Shown in pieces: positions 54,080-63,241 of a stretch of 64,000 nt of DNA. The DNA is from an uncultured Oscillospiraceae bacterium (GTDB lineage: Bacteria; Bacillota; Clostridia; Oscillospirales; Oscillospiraceae), in contig CAJUEC010000011.1 of NCBI GenBank assembly GCA_910585155.1, positions 9,691 to 73,690 on the forward strand, written 5' to 3'. Position 1 is the first letter of the stretch. Each line of letters begins with the position of its first letter. The position numbers and the translations under genes are program-made. The notes under the pieces were generated by a model. It worked only from the letters and a program-made list of their open reading frames with translations. It was not told where the DNA came from and did not search any database.

Positions 54080-54712
54080 CTACCCCCGGACCAGCTCCTC
54101 CAGGGAGCGGACGTACCGGCGGCACACCCCGCGCAGCTCCGCCTGCCGGTCCTCGTAGTAGACGTCGTACACCCCCACGGTGTCCATACCCGCCTGGGCG
54201 GCAGTGGCGCAGTTGTCCGGGCTGTCGTCGAACAGGACGCAGTCCGCCGGGGCCGCGCCGATGCGCCGGCTCAGCTCCACAAAGCACCGGGGGTCCCGCT
54301 TTTCCAGCCCGATCTCCTCGGCAAACACCACGCGGCCGAACAGGGGCCGCAGCCCGAACCGCTCCAGCACCGCCTCACACAGGGCGGGGCGGCAGGCGGT
54401 GAACAGGGCCATGGGCTGGCCGTCCCCCCGGCACTGGCGCAGAAAGGCCTCCGCCCCCGGCTTCAGCGGGGCCAGCTCCCGGTAGTGCCGCCGGGCCAGG
54501 GACTGCCACTCGTCCATGATGTCCTGGGCGCTCTCCGTCAGGCCGTAGTACTCCCGGGTGAACTGGGCCGCCACCGGGAAAATGGAGCGCTCCACCGTGC
54601 GCCGGTACTCCCGGGTGTGGGGCAGGCCCCGGCGGGCCAGGAACTCCCGGTCCACCTCGGTCCATACGCCGTTGGTGTCGGTGATGGTGCCGTCCAGGTC
54701 GAATACGTACAT
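54080..54712 (-). CDS. HAD-superfamily phosphatase (phosphoglycolate-phosphatase-like)
   Basis: 210 residues with all four HAD motifs: I DLDGTITDT at residue 5, II LFTACRP, III GLEKRDP, IV LFDDSPDN, and a helical cap of the PGP/beta-phosphoglucomutase kind between I and II. Dephosphorylates a small sugar or metabolite phosphate; the substrate cannot be read from sequence. Single gene, divergent from comEC. Confidence 0.9.
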   Translation of the reverse strand: MYVFDLDGTITDTNGVWTEVDREFLARRGLPHTREYRRTVERSIFPVAAQFTREYYGLTESAQDIMDEWQSLARRHYRELAPLKPGAEAFLRQCRGDGQPMALFTACRPALCEAVLERFGLRPLFGRVVFAEEIGLEKRDPRCFVELSRRIGAAPADCVLFDDSPDNCATAAQAGMDTVGVYDVYYEDRQAELRGVCRRYVRSLEELVRG

Positions 54713-54824
54713 GGGCTCCGCTCCTCACTCCGCCCAACCCGGGCGTTTTCCCCATTTTATCACAGGCCCCGCCGGAATTCAACCGCCCCGGCCCCGCCGT
54801 CCTCAGAGAGTTTTCTCCCATGCG

Positions 54825-54853
54825 TTGACTTGTCCCCCATTTGCGGATAAAAT
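54825..54853 (+). promoter_or_regulatory. Promoter of comEC-holA-rnmV operon
   Basis: TTGACT, 17-nt spacer, TAAAAT, 35 nt before the comEC GTG. Confidence 0.75.
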
Positions 54854-54887
54854 AGGAGACAGATCTTGATCGGAGGGGGGCGGGGAC

Positions 54888-57260
54888 GTGCGGAGGCTGG
54901 CCTGGTTTTCCGGCGGCTTTGCCGCCGCCTGCCTGTGGGCGTGCTGCGGCGGGATGGGGGCGCTGCCCCTGCTGGCCGCAGCCCTCCCCCTGGCCGCCCT
55001 GCTGGCGGTGTGGCTGCGGACCCGGCCCCGGTCAGACGAGCACCCCATCCTCCTGCGCCGGCCCCGGGAAAAGGGTCCCCTGTCCCGCTATGGGCTCTAC
55101 CAGCTCTCCCGGCGGGGGCTGGCCCTGAGCCTGGGCGCCCTGCTGGCCCTGGGGTGGGCGTGGGGCTACCACGCCCTGTTCCGGGCCCCGGCGGAGGCGT
55201 GGGTGGGGGAGGAGGTTCCCCTGTCCGGCCAGGTGTGCTCCTACCCCGCGCCCACCTCCATCGGCGGGTACTCCGTGACCCTCCGGCTGGACGGCGGGGC
55301 CCTGGCCCCGGACGTGCTGCTCTTCGGCCCGGCGGACTGGGCTGAGCTGAAGCCGGGGGACCGGCTGGGCTGCGCCGCCCGGGTGACCCCCTCTGACCAG
55401 GCCTGGGGGGAGGAGACCACCTACTACACCGCCCGGGGGGTGTACCTGCTGGCCTACTGCCGGGGGGAGGCGGAGCTCCGGCCCGCCCAAGGCGTCCCGC
55501 CCCAACACTGGCCCGCCCTGTGCGCCCAGGCGCTGCGCCGGGGCATCGGCATAGCCTTTGACGGCACCGCCGCCCCCATCGCCGCCGCCGTCACCCTGGG
55601 GGACAAGTCCGGGCTGGACGGGCAGCTCCACTCCGCCCTGAACCGGGTGGGGCTGATGCACGCCGCGGCGGTGTCCGGGATGCACATCTCCTTCCTGGTG
55701 GGGCTGGGTCTGGCCCTGGGCGGGCGGAGGGCCGCGCTGGCCCTGGTCCCCCTGCTGGTGTTTTACGCCCTCATGGCCGGGGGCACCCCCTCTGCCCTCC
55801 GGGCGGTGATCATGCAGTGCGCCCTGCTGGCCGCGCCCCTGGCCCGCCGGGAGGAGGACGGCCCCTCCGCTCTGGGGCTGGCCCTGCTGATCCTGCTGGT
55901 CCAGAACCCCTTTGCCGCCGCCAGCGTCAGCCTACAGCTGTCCTTCGCCTCGGTGGCGGGGCTGATGCTGGCCGCACGCTCCCTGTTCCGGCTGCTGTAC
56001 CGGCCCTGGAAGGCCCTGCGGCCGCCAAAGGAACGGAAGCTCCTCTTCCCGCTGTGGCGGGCGGGGCGGGCGGTGCTGTCCGGCGTGTCCGTCTCCCTGG
56101 GGGCTATGCTGTTCACCACCCCCCTCATCGCCTGGTACTTCGGGCAGATCGAGCTGCTGGCCCCCCTGTCCAACGTGCTGGCCCTGTGGGCGCTGAGCCT
56201 GCTGCTGGTGTGCGCCCTGGTCCTGGGGCCGCTGGCCCTGCTCCTCCCCGGCCCCGCGGGGCTGCTGGGGAGGGCCGCCGGACTGCTGGGGCACTACGTC
56301 CGCTGGGCCGCGCTGGGCCTGGGGCGGTTCCCCTTCGCCTCTCTGAGCACCCACAGCCGGTACTGCCTGATCTGGCTGGGGGCGGTGTACCTGGTGCTGC
56401 TGGCCGCCCTGTGGAGCCGGCGGCGGGAGCCCGGACGGCCTCTGGTGTCCGCCGCGGCGCTGGGACTGCTGCTGTGCGCCGCCCTGGGCCTGGGCCGGCT
56501 GGAGGCGGACTCCGCCCAGCTCACCGTCACCGCTCTGGACGTGGGCCAGGGGGCGTCCACCGCCCTGGTGTCCGGCGGGCGGACGGCGCTGGTGGACTGC
56601 GGCGGCACCGGGGCCTGGAGCCCGGGAGACGTGGCCGCCGACTACTTCGCCGCCCAGGGGCGGGCCCGGCTGGACCTGCTGGTGCTCACCCACTTCGACG
56701 CGGACCACTTCAACGGGGTGGAGCAGCTCTTCTACCGCATGGAGGTGGACCGGGTGGCCATACCCGGCGGCGGCACCGACCCCGGCGACATGGCCCGGCT
56801 GACCGCCCTGGCCGGGGCGGAGGGGGCGGAGGTGCTGGTGGTGGACCAGACGGAGGAGCTGGCCCTGGGCCGGGCGGTCCTCACCCTGTTCCCGCCCCTG
56901 GGGGGCGGCACCTCCAACGAGTCGGGGCTGTTCGCCCTGTGCACCGCCGGGGACTTCGACGTCCTCATCACCGGGGACGCAGACGCCTTTGTGGAAAAAA
57001 TGCTGGTCAAGTACTATCCCATCCCTGACATCGAGCTGCTGCTGGTGGGCCACCACGGCTCCCGCACCTCCACCTGCCGGGAGCTGCTGGACGCCGCCGC
57101 GCCGGAGCTGGCGGTGATCTCCGCGGGGCGCAACTCCTACGGCCACCCGGACCCGGCGGTGGTGGAGCGGCTGGAGGACTTCGGCGCCCGGGTGTACTGC
57201 ACGCTGTGGGACGGGAGCGTCACCGCGGCGGTGCGGGGGGACCGGGTGAGCATATCCTGA
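54888..57260 (+). CDS. comEC: DNA-uptake channel protein ComEC/Rec2
   Basis: 790 residues. N-terminal helices and a DUF4131-like segment (to about 200), the competence domain with about ten helices (220-520; GDKSGLDGQLHSALNRVGLMHAAAVSGMHISFLVGL) and a C-terminal metallo-beta-lactamase domain with LTHFDADHFNG and VGHHGSRTST. Forms the membrane channel for single-stranded DNA in natural transformation. GTG start after CGGAGGGG. First gene of an operon with holA and rnmV. Confidence 0.96.
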   Translation: MRRLAWFSGGFAAACLWACCGGMGALPLLAAALPLAALLAVWLRTRPRSDEHPILLRRPREKGPLSRYGLYQLSRRGLALSLGALLALGWAWGYHALFRAPAEAWVGEEVPLSGQVCSYPAPTSIGGYSVTLRLDGGALAPDVLLFGPADWAELKPGDRLGCAARVTPSDQAWGEETTYYTARGVYLLAYCRGEAELRPAQGVPPQHWPALCAQALRRGIGIAFDGTAAPIAAAVTLGDKSGLDGQLHSALNRVGLMHAAAVSGMHISFLVGLGLALGGRRAALALVPLLVFYALMAGGTPSALRAVIMQCALLAAPLARREEDGPSALGLALLILLVQNPFAAASVSLQLSFASVAGLMLAARSLFRLLYRPWKALRPPKERKLLFPLWRAGRAVLSGVSVSLGAMLFTTPLIAWYFGQIELLAPLSNVLALWALSLLLVCALVLGPLALLLPGPAGLLGRAAGLLGHYVRWAALGLGRFPFASLSTHSRYCLIWLGAVYLVLLAALWSRRREPGRPLVSAAALGLLLCAALGLGRLEADSAQLTVTALDVGQGASTALVSGGRTALVDCGGTGAWSPGDVAADYFAAQGRARLDLLVLTHFDADHFNGVEQLFYRMEVDRVAIPGGGTDPGDMARLTALAGAEGAEVLVVDQTEELALGRAVLTLFPPLGGGTSNESGLFALCTAGDFDVLITGDADAFVEKMLVKYYPIPDIELLLVGHHGSRTSTCRELLDAAAPELAVISAGRNSYGHPDPAVVERLEDFGARVYCTLWDGSVTAAVRGDRVSIS

Positions 57261-57278
57261 GAAAAGGAGGCGGACGCC

Positions 57279-58340
57279 ATGCCGCCCAAAAAGGGAAAAA
57301 CGGACAACACCGCCATGCGGGAGCTGAAGCGGGCTCTGGCGGAGGGCACGCCTAAAACCCTCTACCTGTTCCACGGGGAGGAGGCGTTTTTGCGGGACTA
57401 CTATTTGGCCGCGCTGAAAAAGGCCCTGCTCCCCCCAGGGCTGGAGGACTTCAACCTCCACACCGCTCAGGGCCGGGAGTGCGGCGTGGACTGGCTGGAG
57501 CAGGCGGTGGACTGCCTGCCCATGATGAGCGGGCGCACCCTGGTCATCGCCACCGACTTCGACCTGTTCGGCCTGGGGGAGGGGGACCGGGGGCGGCTGC
57601 TGGAGCTGCTGGGGGCCCTGCCCGACTACTGCTGCCTGGTGTTCGTATACGACCTGCTGCCCTATAAGGCGGATGGCCGGTCCAAGCTGGCCGGACTGCT
57701 GAAGGAGCGGGGGGCGGTGGTGAACTTCCAGCGCCAGGAGCAGGGGGACCTCACCGACTGGATCTGCCGCCAGTTCAAAAAGGCGGGCAAGAGCGTGGAC
57801 ACCGAGGACGCCCGCTACCTCATCTTCCTGTGCGGCGACCTGATGAACACCCTGGCCGGCGAGATCGGCAAGATCGCCGCCTACGCCGACCACCCCCGGG
57901 TCACCCGGGGGGATATGGACGCCGTGGCCGTCCCCCAGGTGGACGCGGTGGTGTTCCAGATGACCGACGCCCTGGCCCGCTGGGACTTCGACAAGGCCGC
58001 CTCCGTGCTGGCCGACCTGCTCCACAGCCAGGAGCCCCCCATCATGCTCCTGGCCGCCATGGGTAAGTACTTCCGCCAGCTGTACACCGCCCGGCTGTAC
58101 CTGGACGCGGGAAAGGGCCGGGGAGAGCTGATGGAGCTGTGGAACATGAAGTCCGCCTACCCAGCGGACAAGCTGATGGACGCCGCCCGGCGGTTCTCCC
58201 TGCCCTGGTGCCGGTACGCCGTGCGCCGCTGCGCCGAGACGGATATCGCCCTGAAATCCTCCTACGGCCGGGAGGGGGAGCTGCTCACCGCCCTGCTGAT
58301 GGAGCTGGCGTCCGCCGACCGGCGGAGGGCGGCGGGATGA
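57279..58340 (+). CDS. holA: DNA polymerase III delta subunit
   Basis: 353 residues, usual size. The delta subunit of the clamp loader: TLYLFHGEEAFLRDYYLAAL (AAA+-like domain without a working Walker A), SGRTLVIATDFDLF, LAGEIGKIAAYAD, and C-terminal collar helices. AAAGGAGG precedes ATG. 18 bp after comEC, overlapping rnmV by ATGA. Confidence 0.95.
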   Translation: MPPKKGKTDNTAMRELKRALAEGTPKTLYLFHGEEAFLRDYYLAALKKALLPPGLEDFNLHTAQGRECGVDWLEQAVDCLPMMSGRTLVIATDFDLFGLGEGDRGRLLELLGALPDYCCLVFVYDLLPYKADGRSKLAGLLKERGAVVNFQRQEQGDLTDWICRQFKKAGKSVDTEDARYLIFLCGDLMNTLAGEIGKIAAYADHPRVTRGDMDAVAVPQVDAVVFQMTDALARWDFDKAASVLADLLHSQEPPIMLLAAMGKYFRQLYTARLYLDAGKGRGELMELWNMKSAYPADKLMDAARRFSLPWCRYAVRRCAETDIALKSSYGREGELLTALLMELASADRRRAAG

Positions 58341-58939
58341 CCGCCCCGCTGCGCATCCGGGAGGCCGTGGTAGTGGAGGGGCGGTACGACAAGTCCGCCC
58401 TGGCCGGGGTGGTGGACACCCTCATTCTGGAGACCGCCGGGTTCGGGGTGTTCAAGGACGGCGAGCGGCTGGCCCTGCTGCGGCGGCTGGCCTCCATACG
58501 GGGGCTCATCGTGCTCACCGACTCCGATGGGGCGGGGTTTGTCATCCGAAACCACCTGAAAGGGGCCATCCCCAAGGGCCAGCTCAAGCACGCCTACATC
58601 CCCGACGTGTACGGCAAGGAGCGCCGCAAGCGCGCCCCCGGCCGGGAGGGCAAGCTGGGGGTGGAGGGGATGCCCCCCCAGGTGCTGCGGGACGCCATCC
58701 TCCGCGCCGGGGCCACGGTGCTGGACGGGGAGGGGGAGGCCCGCGCTCCGGGGGACCTCACCCCGGCGGACCTGTTTGCCCTGGGGCTGTCCGGCGCGCC
58801 GGACGCGGCGCAGCGCCGGGCCGCGCTGCTCCGGCGGCTGGAGCTGCCTGAGCATATGAGCGCCAAAGCCCTGCTGACGGCGCTCAACGCGCTGTACACC
58901 CCGGAAGAGCTGGACCGGCTGCTGGCGCCCGGCCGGTAG
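58337..58939 (+). CDS. rnmV: Ribonuclease M5-like Toprim protein
   Basis: 200 residues. Toprim domain with AVVVEGRYDKSAL (catalytic Glu) and LTDSDGAG (Asp-x-Asp), then IPDVYGKERRKRAPGREGKLGVEGM and a DUF4093-type C-terminus, as in RNase M5, which matures 5S rRNA. ATG overlaps the holA stop. The long frame upstream of this ATG is out of register with holA and not coding. Confidence 0.9.
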   Translation: MTAPLRIREAVVVEGRYDKSALAGVVDTLILETAGFGVFKDGERLALLRRLASIRGLIVLTDSDGAGFVIRNHLKGAIPKGQLKHAYIPDVYGKERRKRAPGREGKLGVEGMPPQVLRDAILRAGATVLDGEGEARAPGDLTPADLFALGLSGAPDAAQRRAALLRRLELPEHMSAKALLTALNALYTPEELDRLLAPGR

Positions 58940-58949
58940 AGACGGCAAG

Positions 58950-58977
58950 GCCCCGCGCCCGGAACCGGGCGCGGGGC
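58950..58977. terminator. Terminator between rnmV and sortase gene
   Basis: 13-bp GC stem with AA loop serving two convergent genes; no T-run. Confidence 0.55.
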
Positions 58978-58980
58978 TCG

Positions 58981-59835
58981 TCATGCCTCCGGCTGCTCGG
59001 AGGGTGCGGGGTCATCCTCCGCCAGGACGGCCAGCACCACCCACCGGGTGGCGGCCCCGCCGCTCTCGGTGCAGGTGGACAGGGTGATGATCCTGCCGTC
59101 GGGAGAGGGGACCAGGCCGGTGTCAATCACCGACTGCTCCAGACACCAGGACACAAAGGCCTCCCGATCCTCCGTCTGGGAAAAGCCCAGCCGGTATATG
59201 TCGCTCTGGACCCCGGCCTCAAAGGCGGCAAAGATATCGTACCGGACTACGCCCTCCTGGAGGACCAGGTACACGCTGGGGTGCTTGCTCCAATACTCCT
59301 GCTTCTCGTATCTGGCCAGGCTGCCGAACATGGAGGCGTTGTGCATCCGGTGCCCGTAGATGATGGCGTAGAAGTCCGTCAGGCCCGGGTCAAAGTGGTA
59401 GTCCAGATAGATGGCCCCCATCCCGTTGCTCTTCTTCCTCCAGGTGTGGTTGAGGTAGTACTGGTTGTCCGTCCCCTGAAGCAGGGGGTAGGACAGCTCG
59501 GTGTCCGGGATGGAGATCCAGCCCACCACGTCGCTGTTCACCTGCTTCAGCGCGGCCAGGTCCACCTCCTCCAGCGGGATGCCCACGGGCTCGGAGGGCC
59601 GGACCTCCTCCGAGGAGCTCTCCGACGGCTTTTCAGTGGGCTCCTCCGAGGCGGCGGGGACGGCCGGGGCCGAGGACCCCGCCTCGGGCAGACCCGCCAG
59701 CTTTGCCGCCTGCTCATAGTCCTCCTCCGCCCTGGCGTACTCCACCTGGCGCCAGAGCACCACCGCCAGGGCCGTCACCAGCACCCCGGCCAGCACCAGC
59801 CGGAGCACCTTTATTACAGTCCGATTCATATCCAT
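58981..59835 (-). CDS. srtB: Class B sortase
   Basis: 284 residues: N-terminal signal anchor (about 7-28), Ser/Glu/Pro linker (50-85), sortase-B catalytic domain VVGWISIPDTELSYPLLQGTDNQYYLNHTWRKKSNGMGAIYLD, catalytic His in IIYGHRMHNASMF, Cys255 in LSTC and Arg in AATRWVV. Joins a sorting-signal protein to peptidoglycan. The sorted substrate is almost surely the adjoining 979-residue surface protein, whose signal reads VPQTG. Confidence 0.94.
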   Translation of the reverse strand: MDMNRTVIKVLRLVLAGVLVTALAVVLWRQVEYARAEEDYEQAAKLAGLPEAGSSAPAVPAASEEPTEKPSESSSEEVRPSEPVGIPLEEVDLAALKQVNSDVVGWISIPDTELSYPLLQGTDNQYYLNHTWRKKSNGMGAIYLDYHFDPGLTDFYAIIYGHRMHNASMFGSLARYEKQEYWSKHPSVYLVLQEGVVRYDIFAAFEAGVQSDIYRLGFSQTEDREAFVSWCLEQSVIDTGLVPSPDGRIITLSTCTESGGAATRWVVLAVLAEDDPAPSEQPEA

Positions 59836-59864
59836 CCATCCTTTCCCTTGTTTCCGTATAAGCA

Positions 59865-59892
59865 GAGCCGGGGCCCGCTGGGGCCCCGGCTC
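59865..59892 (-). terminator. Hairpin between adhesin and sortase genes
   Basis: 11-bp GC stem; T-run exists only on the plus side. For the minus transcript it may lower sortase expression relative to the adhesin. Confidence 0.4.
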
Positions 59893-59921
59893 CTTTTTGC
59901 GGATCTCTGCGCGCAGCTGTC

Positions 59922-62861
59922 TCAGCTCTCCCGGGCCCTCTTCCGACCAAGAACGGTCAGAATCAGCAGACCCAGGGCGGACATCACAACCGCAGCGTAC
60001 CAGGCCATGGACAGATCGCCGGTCTGGGGAACATCGGACAGGGGGACGTCGGGATCGTCGATCTCTACCTCTTCCTCCGCCCGCTCCAGCTTCTCCACCT
60101 CTTCAGGCTTCTCCGCCAGGGGAACCTCGGGCTCGTTGATCTCCTCAGAGGGAGGAGGGGTCTCCTTGCTGTCGCCGGGGTCTTCCTCGTTGGAGTTGTC
60201 GCCGGGGTCTTCCTTGTCGGGATTGTCGGGGGGATCCTGAGGCTTGGTGTAGGTGTTGGCAAACCGAATGCCGTCAGCCGCCTCGAACTGGTCGGTGGGC
60301 TGGCCGTTCTCATCCAGCACAGACTTCTCGAAGGTGGGCTCGCCCACGGTCAGGGTCTCAACAGTGATCTCCTCGTGGCCAATCTTCACCTTCTCCTCAC
60401 ACTTGACCACCTTGATGGTGATCCGGTAGAGGGTGCCGTCATAGGTGACATTCTCCTGGTTGTCGTTCACCTCGCGCACAAAGAAGACCAGCTCCTTCTC
60501 GGTCTCACCCTCGGCAAACTCAATGCTGTCAAAGGTGCCGGCGGGGAAGGTGAACTGGGCCTTGCCCTGGGCGTCGTTGGTGACGCTGCCGCCCTCCACC
60601 AGGTTGCCGTTCTCGTCCAGCAGCTCAAAGGTGAAGGTCTTGTCGGCGATGGTGACGTTCTCGTCGTTGGACTCCAGCGTCTTGTCCAGCTCGGGCTGGG
60701 GCCGGTAGCTGTTGGTGCCGTTCATCTCGCCCTCGCCGATGGTCAGCATGCCGTTGTTGGCGATGCCGCCGCCGTGGCTGTTGGCGGACAGGTTGCCGGC
60801 GATGATCACCCGCTCCTGGTTCTCCACGAACGCAATGGCCTCCTTGATGGCCTCCGGGGTGGGATTGGCCGTCAGGAACAGCAGGCGGTTGCCGTAGACA
60901 ACGCTGTTGTTGTTCTCGGTGACCTGGGTCAGCTCGAACATATAGTTGCCGTTGTCGTCCTTCACCGGATCGCCGTTCTCGTCGGTCACATAGCAGTAGG
61001 TGTAGCCTTCCCAGTTCACGGTGTTGTCGCCGCCGGGCATGGTGTTGCTCACCAGGATGCCGGAAGTGCCCTGGCTGTTCTCAGTAACGCCAGAGGTGCC
61101 GAAGCTGGCCTCAAACCCGTCGCTGGCGGCAAAAATGTCCTGGCCCATCTGCTTGACGATCTCCTCAGCGGAGGCCCAGTAGGTGTAGCCGTCGATGAAG
61201 CCGCCGTTATAGACGGGGTTGCCCTCAGAATCGGTGCTTACGTGGCCCTGGGTATGGCCCTGGCCCAACGCATTGTTGCCGAAGATGGCCGCGCCCTTCA
61301 GCGCGTACACCACGGTCTTGCCGTGGACACAGGCCGCGATGCCGCCGCCCAGGCCGTTGGCCGTATTGCTGGTGATAATGGCGTTCTTGAGCGTCAGCAC
61401 ACCGTCCGTCTCGATATAGATGCCGCCGCCGCCCAGATCCTCATGGGTATAGGTAGCGTTGTTGGTGATGGCGCCATTGGTGATGGTGCCGTTGCCCTTG
61501 ATATAGACGCCGCCGCCCTCGCCGACCTCGGCGATGTTGCCGTCGATGGTACCGCCACTCATGGTGAAGCTGCCCACCGAGTTGCTGTACTTCCGGTCCA
61601 CAAAGACGCCGCCGCCCTCGTTGGTGGCGGTGTTGTTGGAGATGGTGCCGCCGGTCAGGGTGAACTCGCCGCCCTTCACGGAATTGGTGGCATCCACGCC
61701 CACATACACGCCGCCGCCCACCTCGGCGGTATTGCCGTCGATGGTGCCGCCAGTCATGGTGAACTGGCTTCCCTGGCCCACGCTGACGCCGCCGCCGTTG
61801 GCCGCGGTGTTGCCGCTGATGGTGCCGCCGCTCATCTCAAACTTGCCGCCGTTCTCCACCAGGACCGCGCCGCCGTTGGAGCCCTTGATGGCGGTGTTGT
61901 CGCTGATGGCGCCGCCGGTCATGTTCAGGCTGCCGTTGGCGCCCACGTAGATCGCGCCGCCGCCGGTGCCGGTGCCGCCGGACAGAGTGCCGCTGGACAG
62001 GTTGACGGTGCCGTTGGTCACAACGATCAGACGGATGCTGTCGCCGTTCCCCTTGATCCCGCCGCCGCCGATGGCGTCCTCGATGTTCAGCGTCTGGCCG
62101 TTCCTGATCGCCAGGGCATTGCCCGACTCGCTGTTGCTGCCGCCGCCATACTGGTAGTTCAGGGTCTGACCGTTGAGGATGAGGGTGACAGTGGTGTCCT
62201 CGGCGCCGGCCTTGCCGGCGGCCTCCAGGGCCTCCTTCAGGGCCTGCTCCAGGGATATGCCATCCACGGTCTTGCCCTCATAGCAGTTAGCATCATGGGT
62301 GTGCTCTTCCTTTTCGCAGGTCAGCGTTCTGGACGCCTCCTGGATCTCGTAGCACTCGTCGGTGTGCTCGTGGGGCTGGGTGTTCTCCTCCAGGGGGCAC
62401 AGCAGCTCGCCCCGCACATCGGTGTAGCAGTCGGTGGTGTGCTTGTGCGTGGGGAGGTCGGACTCAGTGCAGGTCAGCTTGGACTGGGTGGTGTAGCAGT
62501 TGTCCTCGTGCTTATGCTCGGGGTCCTCGTTGCCGCAGATCACCACCTGAATGTCCACCTCAAAGCAGCCCGCTTCCACACTGTGGGTATGGGCCGGCTC
62601 CTCCTGCTCCTCGCAGTTCAGCTCATGCTTCCAGGCATAGCAGTCGTCGCCATGGGTATGGCCTTCCGTGCTCTCCTCGCAGGTCAGGGTCCGGTCCTCG
62701 CCGGTGGTAATTTCATAGCATTCATCCGTGTGCTTGTGCTCCTCAAGCTGGCAGGTCTTGTTCGCTTCCACCGTCGCCGCAAAGGCGCTCATGGGCAGAA
62801 GGGACAGCACCAGAGCCAGGCTGAGTGTGCAGACACACACGCGCTGGATCATTTTTTTCAT
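59922..62861 (-). CDS. Sortase-anchored beta-helix adhesin with Cys/His repeats
   Basis: 979 residues. Signal peptide (cleavage near SAFAATVEA), then six or more short repeats of the form CYE..HTDECY/TCE.EEHTH (about 30-205), a right-handed beta-helix of GGTISGNTA-type turns (about 230-500), a region of about 130 residues without motifs, a Spy0128/collagen-binding-B-like pilin domain (about 710-850, FTFELLDENGNLVEGGSVTNDAQG... with likely isopeptide residues), a Pro/Glu/Asp stalk, and a sorting signal VPQTG, membrane helix and KRARES tail. ATG 62861 has AAAGGA eight nt upstream. Preceded by tandem c-di-GMP riboswitches, followed by its sortase. Confidence 0.9.
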   Translation of the reverse strand: MKKMIQRVCVCTLSLALVLSLLPMSAFAATVEANKTCQLEEHKHTDECYEITTGEDRTLTCEESTEGHTHGDDCYAWKHELNCEEQEEPAHTHSVEAGCFEVDIQVVICGNEDPEHKHEDNCYTTQSKLTCTESDLPTHKHTTDCYTDVRGELLCPLEENTQPHEHTDECYEIQEASRTLTCEKEEHTHDANCYEGKTVDGISLEQALKEALEAAGKAGAEDTTVTLILNGQTLNYQYGGGSNSESGNALAIRNGQTLNIEDAIGGGGIKGNGDSIRLIVVTNGTVNLSSGTLSGGTGTGGGAIYVGANGSLNMTGGAISDNTAIKGSNGGAVLVENGGKFEMSGGTISGNTAANGGGVSVGQGSQFTMTGGTIDGNTAEVGGGVYVGVDATNSVKGGEFTLTGGTISNNTATNEGGGVFVDRKYSNSVGSFTMSGGTIDGNIAEVGEGGGVYIKGNGTITNGAITNNATYTHEDLGGGGIYIETDGVLTLKNAIITSNTANGLGGGIAACVHGKTVVYALKGAAIFGNNALGQGHTQGHVSTDSEGNPVYNGGFIDGYTYWASAEEIVKQMGQDIFAASDGFEASFGTSGVTENSQGTSGILVSNTMPGGDNTVNWEGYTYCYVTDENGDPVKDDNGNYMFELTQVTENNNSVVYGNRLLFLTANPTPEAIKEAIAFVENQERVIIAGNLSANSHGGGIANNGMLTIGEGEMNGTNSYRPQPELDKTLESNDENVTIADKTFTFELLDENGNLVEGGSVTNDAQGKAQFTFPAGTFDSIEFAEGETEKELVFFVREVNDNQENVTYDGTLYRITIKVVKCEEKVKIGHEEITVETLTVGEPTFEKSVLDENGQPTDQFEAADGIRFANTYTKPQDPPDNPDKEDPGDNSNEEDPGDSKETPPPSEEINEPEVPLAEKPEEVEKLERAEEEVEIDDPDVPLSDVPQTGDLSMAWYAAVVMSALGLLILTVLGRKRARES

Positions 62862-62903
62862 AACAATCGTCCTTTCTTTGCCGTTCAAACGGACGCAAAG
62901 TAT

Positions 62904-62990
62904 CCGGTAACCGAACGAGCGTAGGGCATGGGCAGCCCCTTAGCCTCTGGTTTTGCTGTCCCGGCGTTTCCGCCGGTTTGCCGGTGTACA
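62904..62990 (-). ncRNA. c-di-GMP-I (GEMM-I) riboswitch, copy A (proximal)
   Basis: Minus strand: GGCAAACC, stem CCGGCG closed by GAAA, GGGACAGCAAAACC, AGAGGCTA, and the 3' end CGTTCGGTTACCGGA, which matches the GEMM-I signature including the tetraloop hairpin and GGTTACCGR terminus. It ends about 45 nt before the adhesin ATG. No intrinsic terminator follows, so control is probably at translation or via the CTTTGC/GCAAAG hairpin next to the ribosome site. Confidence 0.85.
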
Positions 62991-63075
62991 GCCGAACGAG
63001 CATAGCGCAAACAGCGCCGAAGCCTCTGGCTTTGCGTCCCATTGTTTCCAATGGTTTGCCGAAAGCCGCTTTCGG
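62990..63075 (-). ncRNA. c-di-GMP-I (GEMM-I) riboswitch, copy B (distal)
   Basis: Minus strand: CGGCAAACC, stem CCATTG closed by GAAA, GGGACGCAAAGCC, AGAGGCTTCGG, then CTATGCTCGTTCGGC. The core GGGACGCAAAGCC is identical to the classic GEMM-I core. Directly abuts copy A, giving a tandem arrangement. Confidence 0.88.
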
Positions 63076-63076
63076 T

Positions 63077-63136
63077 TCACCCCGCCGCCGTCAGCCACCC
63101 GCCGGCGGGCTCCTTCCAGGGGGGAGAGTCACTCAT
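63077..63136 (-). CDS. Possible 19-codon leader ORF before riboswitches
   Basis: MSDSPPWKEPAGGWLTAAG with AAAGGAGGG eight nt upstream. Short, Pro/Gly-rich, no known relative; may be chance. Confidence 0.25.
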   Translation of the reverse strand: MSDSPPWKEPAGGWLTAAG

Positions 63137-63167
63137 ATCCGGCCCTCCTTTCATAGCAAGACCATTT

Positions 63168-63211
63168 GTTCTTCGTGCCGTTCCGGCACGAAGAACGACC
63201 CATGGGTCGTT
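63168..63211. repeat. Two adjacent palindromes
   Basis: A 13-bp perfect stem (63168-63180/63184-63196, loop TTC) runs into AACGACCC-AT-GGGTCGTT. No T-run. Could separate the AP2 gene from the adhesin leader. Confidence 0.4.
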
Positions 63212-63241
63212 GTCCCAATCAAACCCCAGCCGGGGTCCCCT

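Noticed and set aside
61540..61990. Repeated GCCGCCG-rich units in the adhesin gene looked like a possible CRISPR or minisatellite
   Set aside because: They encode the GGTISGNTA turns of the beta-helix and lack constant repeats with unique spacers.
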